Assembly: GCA_902568975.1 (NCBI GenBank)
Contig: CACFSO010000006.1
Coordinates: 1-53,480, forward strand
Length of the DNA stretch: 53,480 nt
Source: an uncultured Pelagibacteraceae bacterium
Lineage (GTDB): Bacteria; Pseudomonadota; Alphaproteobacteria; Pelagibacterales; Pelagibacteraceae
Direction: 5' to 3'
Shown: positions 52,394 through 53,480 of the stretch, piece by piece
How the letters are laid out: each line of letters begins with the position of its first letter
How positions within the stretch are numbered: the first letter of the stretch is position 1
Notes under the pieces: model-generated
What the model was told of the DNA's origin: nothing
What the model saw: the letters and a program-made list of their open reading frames with translations, nothing else
The model's database searches: none
Program-made: the position numbers and the translations under genes

Positions 52394-53480
52394 AAATTCA
52401 AAAACTATTGTTATAAAAATTGGTTCTTCTTTATTAATGAATAATAAAAAGGTAATAAGAAATAAATGGCTATCAGAATTTGCTAAAGATATAAAAGAAT
52501 TATTAAACAATAAAAAAAATGTAATAATTGTTAGTTCTGGAGCTATAGCTCTAGGTTGTAAGAAATTAAATTTAAACAGAAAAAATCTTAAATTAGATAA
52601 AAGTCAAGCTGTTGCTTCAATTGGACAAATTGAATTAATGAATCTTTTAAAAAAAACTTTTAGTTCTAAAAAAATCAATCTTTCACAAATATTACTTACA
52701 CTTGAGGATACTGAACAAAGGAGAAGAGCAATCAATGCAAAGAGAACTTTTGAAAATCTATTTAGTATTGGTTTTGTTCCTGTCGTTAATGAAAATGATA
52801 GTATAGCCACTTCAGAAATTAAATACGGTGATAATGATAGGTTGGCATCAAGAGTTGCTCAAATATCAGGAGCAGATTGTTTAATATTGCTTTCTGACGT
52901 AAATGGTGTCTACTCTAAAGATCCAAAGTTAGACAAAAATGCTAAATTGATTCATGAAATAAAAAATATTGATGATAAAATTGAGAAAATTGCCACAAGA
53001 AAAACTGGAGAACATGGATCTGGTGGCATGAAAACAAAAATTGATGCTGCAAAAATTTGTCAATTATCAGGGTGCCATATGGCTATTGCTAATGGATTAA
53101 TTGAAAGACCAATTCAGAACATTCTAAATAAAAACTTATGTACTTGGTTTTTACCAAAAATTTCTAAATTAGATGCAAGAAAAAAATGGATAATAAGCTC
53201 TATATCTCCTAAAGGTTACTTAATTATAGACTCGGGCGCTTTAATTGCTTTAAAAAATGGTAAAAGTTTATTAGCTGCAGGAATTAAAGAGGTTAAAGGT
53301 CATTTTAATAAAGGAGATCATATAAAAATATTTGATGAAAATATGATTGAATTTGCAAGAGGTTTAAGCAGTTTTACTTCTGATGAAATAACTAAAATTA
53401 AAGGACAACATTCAAATAAAATAAGTAATCTTTTAGGATACATTTCTAAGTCTGAAGTTATTCATAAAGATGATATGGTT
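52383..53480 (+). CDS. proB: Glutamate 5-kinase, cut by the window end
   Basis: First step of proline synthesis. Starting at the ATG at 52383, 11 bases inside obgE, the frame remains open to the end of the window (366 codons). It shows KIGSSLL, VSSGAIALG, NENDSIA, ILLSDVNGVYSKDP and GSGGMKTKIDAA, then a PUA domain (about 280 onward). The last visible residues, EVIHKDDMV, resemble the natural C-terminus, so only a few codons should be missing. proA probably follows outside the window. Confidence 0.95.
   Translation, partial: MHLKNSKTIVIKIGSSLLMNNKKVIRNKWLSEFAKDIKELLNNKKNVIIVSSGAIALGCKKLNLNRKNLKLDKSQAVASIGQIELMNLLKKTFSSKKINLSQILLTLEDTEQRRRAINAKRTFENLFSIGFVPVVNENDSIATSEIKYGDNDRLASRVAQISGADCLILLSDVNGVYSKDPKLDKNAKLIHEIKNIDDKIEKIATRKTGEHGSGGMKTKIDAAKICQLSGCHMAIANGLIERPIQNILNKNLCTWFLPKISKLDARKKWIISSISPKGYLIIDSGALIALKNGKSLLAAGIKEVKGHFNKGDHIKIFDENMIEFARGLSSFTSDEITKIKGQHSNKISNLLGYISKSEVIHKDDMV

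Noticed and set aside
1..53480. tRNA genes, CRISPR array, insertion sequences or prophage
   Set aside because: All gaps were read; none is longer than about 150 bases, and I saw no cloverleaf, direct-repeat array, transposase or integrase.

Overview
The window is a chromosomal segment of a very AT-rich, streamlined alphaproteobacterium, most likely a SAR11 (Pelagibacterales) genome. The reasons are lysine/isoleucine/asparagine-rich proteins, genes that abut or overlap almost everywhere, no gene-free stretch above 300 bases, a class I lysyl-tRNA synthetase, the alphaproteobacterial F1-ATPase zeta subunit, a ChvG/ChvI-type two-component pair, and a SAM-II riboswitch in front of metX. I see no tRNA, rRNA, insertion sequence, prophage or CRISPR array.

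Layout. 1-2.7 kb: cyclopropane fatty acid synthase, a DapA-family aldolase with altered motifs, and a membrane-anchored J-domain protein. 2.7-5.3 kb: oligopeptidase B and an Hsp20 chaperone with its own promoter and terminator. 5.3-15.1 kb: a purine uptake and breakdown island with an NCS2 xanthine/urate-type permease, a small lipoprotein, an AzgA-type purine permease, and a six-gene operon read right to left (hiuH, xdhA, xdhB, guaD, puuD-like, phosphoribosyltransferase), plus divergent uraD. Together they cover guanine to xanthine to urate to 5-hydroxyisourate to OHCU to allantoin, with a salvage branch back to nucleotides. 15.1-22 kb: AlkA-like glycosylase, EamA transporter, MsrA, a sulfurtransferase, and an RND pump whose adaptor lacks the alpha-hairpin. 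21.9-26.1 kb: a transglycosylase-like lipoprotein, a nuclease, the zeta subunit, gpmA, and the murU-amgK-tsaE set.

26.1-32.5 kb: ahcY, chvG, chvI, and a polA gene broken into two frames at a run of eight A. 32.5-34.6 kb: an ABC ATPase without a partner, bioY, and a RegA-type regulator. 34.7-37.9 kb: a polyamine operon (ornithine decarboxylase-like, deoxyhypusine synthase-like, ureohydrolase) behind a terminator-like hairpin. 37.9-46.1 kb: VUT transporter, L28, TauE/SafE permease, pyrD, class I lysS, trkH, an AmpG-like transporter, and an NlpC/P60 hydrolase. 46.1-50.7 kb: tyrA and hisC on the minus strand, then the SAM-II controlled metX-metW and gloB. 50.7-53.5 kb: rplU, rpmA, obgE, and proB, which is cut by the window end.

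The most notable points are the compact purine-catabolic island with a PuuD-type urate hydroxylase that has lost its cytochrome c domain, the split polA reading frame, the hairpinless RND adaptor, and the polyamine operon with a deoxyhypusine synthase homologue. All functional calls rest on reading the sequence and on family knowledge; no database search was run.
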